Assembly (NCBI GenBank): GCA_018694455.1
Contig: JABHNP010000373.1
Span: 1-6,597, forward strand
Direction of reading: 5' to 3'
Length of the DNA: 6,597 bases
Source of the DNA: Planctomycetaceae bacterium
GTDB lineage: Bacteria > Planctomycetota > Planctomycetia > Pirellulales > UBA1268
Shown here: piece by piece, positions 6,485 to 6,597 of the stretch
Layout of the letters: every line of letters begins with the position of its first letter
Position numbering within the stretch: position 1 is the stretch's first letter
The notes under the pieces: generated by a model
What the model saw: the letters and a program-made list of their open reading frames with translations, nothing else
Database searches by the model: none
What the model was told of the DNA's origin: nothing
Translations under genes and position numbers: made by a program

Positions 6485-6597
6485 TTACTCACGAACAAAT
6501 GTCACGACGATACTCTCATCTCCATACAGTGACTCAAAACTATTTGGTCGCGAACCGGTACCGCTCTGAAAACAGAGTCGTCGTGTCGACTCTTCAA
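6485..6597 (-). CDS. Unidentified protein, C-terminal end only (runs off right edge)
   Basis: One minus-strand frame is open from the window edge to a TAA at 6487-6485, giving the last 36 residues of a protein. It ends in SFESLYGDESIVVTFVRE, which reads like a real C-terminus: a final hydrophobic beta strand followed by charged residues. It lies 65 bases upstream of the lyase ATG on the same strand, an operon-like spacing. I do not recognise the family from this fragment. A second minus-strand frame is also open for about 30 codons here but looks less protein-like, so coding status is probable, not certain. Confidence 0.5.
   Translation of the reverse strand, partial: EESTRRLCFQSGTGSRPNSFESLYGDESIVVTFVRE
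6564..6593. repeat. Two overlapping, mutually exclusive hairpins
   Basis: CTCTG (6564-6568) pairs with CAGAG (6573-6577) around AAAA. AGAGTCG (6574-6580) pairs with CGACTCT (6587-6593) around a 6-base loop. They share AGAG at 6574-6577, so only one can form at a time. They fall inside the probable coding end of the right-edge gene, so they may have no function. Confidence 0.35.

Noticed and set aside
6499..6597. Second open minus-strand frame at the right edge, ending in a TGA near 6500
   Set aside because: Its translation is rich in Arg, His and Ser with no strand or helix pattern, and the other frame gives a better protein C-terminus.

Overview
This 6.6 kb window looks like part of a polysaccharide-degradation locus from a bacterium of the PVC superphylum (planctomycete, verrucomicrobium or lentisphaera type), probably marine. 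That assignment is an inference. It rests on a secreted Cys-type S1 sulfatase, a GH29 alpha-L-fucosidase, an alginate-lyase-family protein and a secreted alpha/beta hydrolase of a type I associate with PVC sulfatase clusters. Base composition is slightly AT-rich throughout, and no gene stands out as foreign. I see no transposase, integrase, CRISPR array, tRNA or rRNA.

Layout. Bases 1-159 (minus) hold the first 53 codons of an SMP-30/gluconolactonase-type protein that runs off the left edge; its gene was found by translating the minus strand. Bases 254-1081 (minus) hold a class I SAM-dependent methyltransferase reading in the same direction. A 166-base divergent intergenic region (1082-1247) then separates these from a plus-strand run of three secreted enzymes. 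These are an alpha/beta hydrolase (1248-2117), an S1 sulfatase (2130-3605, only 12 bases downstream) and a GH29 alpha-L-fucosidase (3686-5131, 80 bases downstream). A 100-base convergent gap (5132-5231) with one small inverted repeat follows. Next come the alginate-lyase-family protein (5232-6419, minus) and, at the right edge, the probable C-terminal end of a further minus-strand gene (6485-6597) that I cannot identify.

How they may work together (inference). The four complete enzymes other than the methyltransferase all start with a signal peptide, so they probably act in the periplasm or outside the cell on one sulfated, fucose- and possibly uronate-containing glycan. The sulfatase would remove sulfate esters, the fucosidase would release L-fucose, the lyase would cleave uronate linkages, and the hydrolase might remove an ester group. 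A cytoplasmic SMP-30-type lactonase would fit oxidative sugar catabolism, for example of fuconolactone. The methyltransferase has no clear role in this scheme.

Every full-length gene belongs to a family I recognise, and I found no convincing evidence of a wholly new system. The combination of activities, the uncharacterised hydrolase and the unidentified right-edge gene are the points most worth following.
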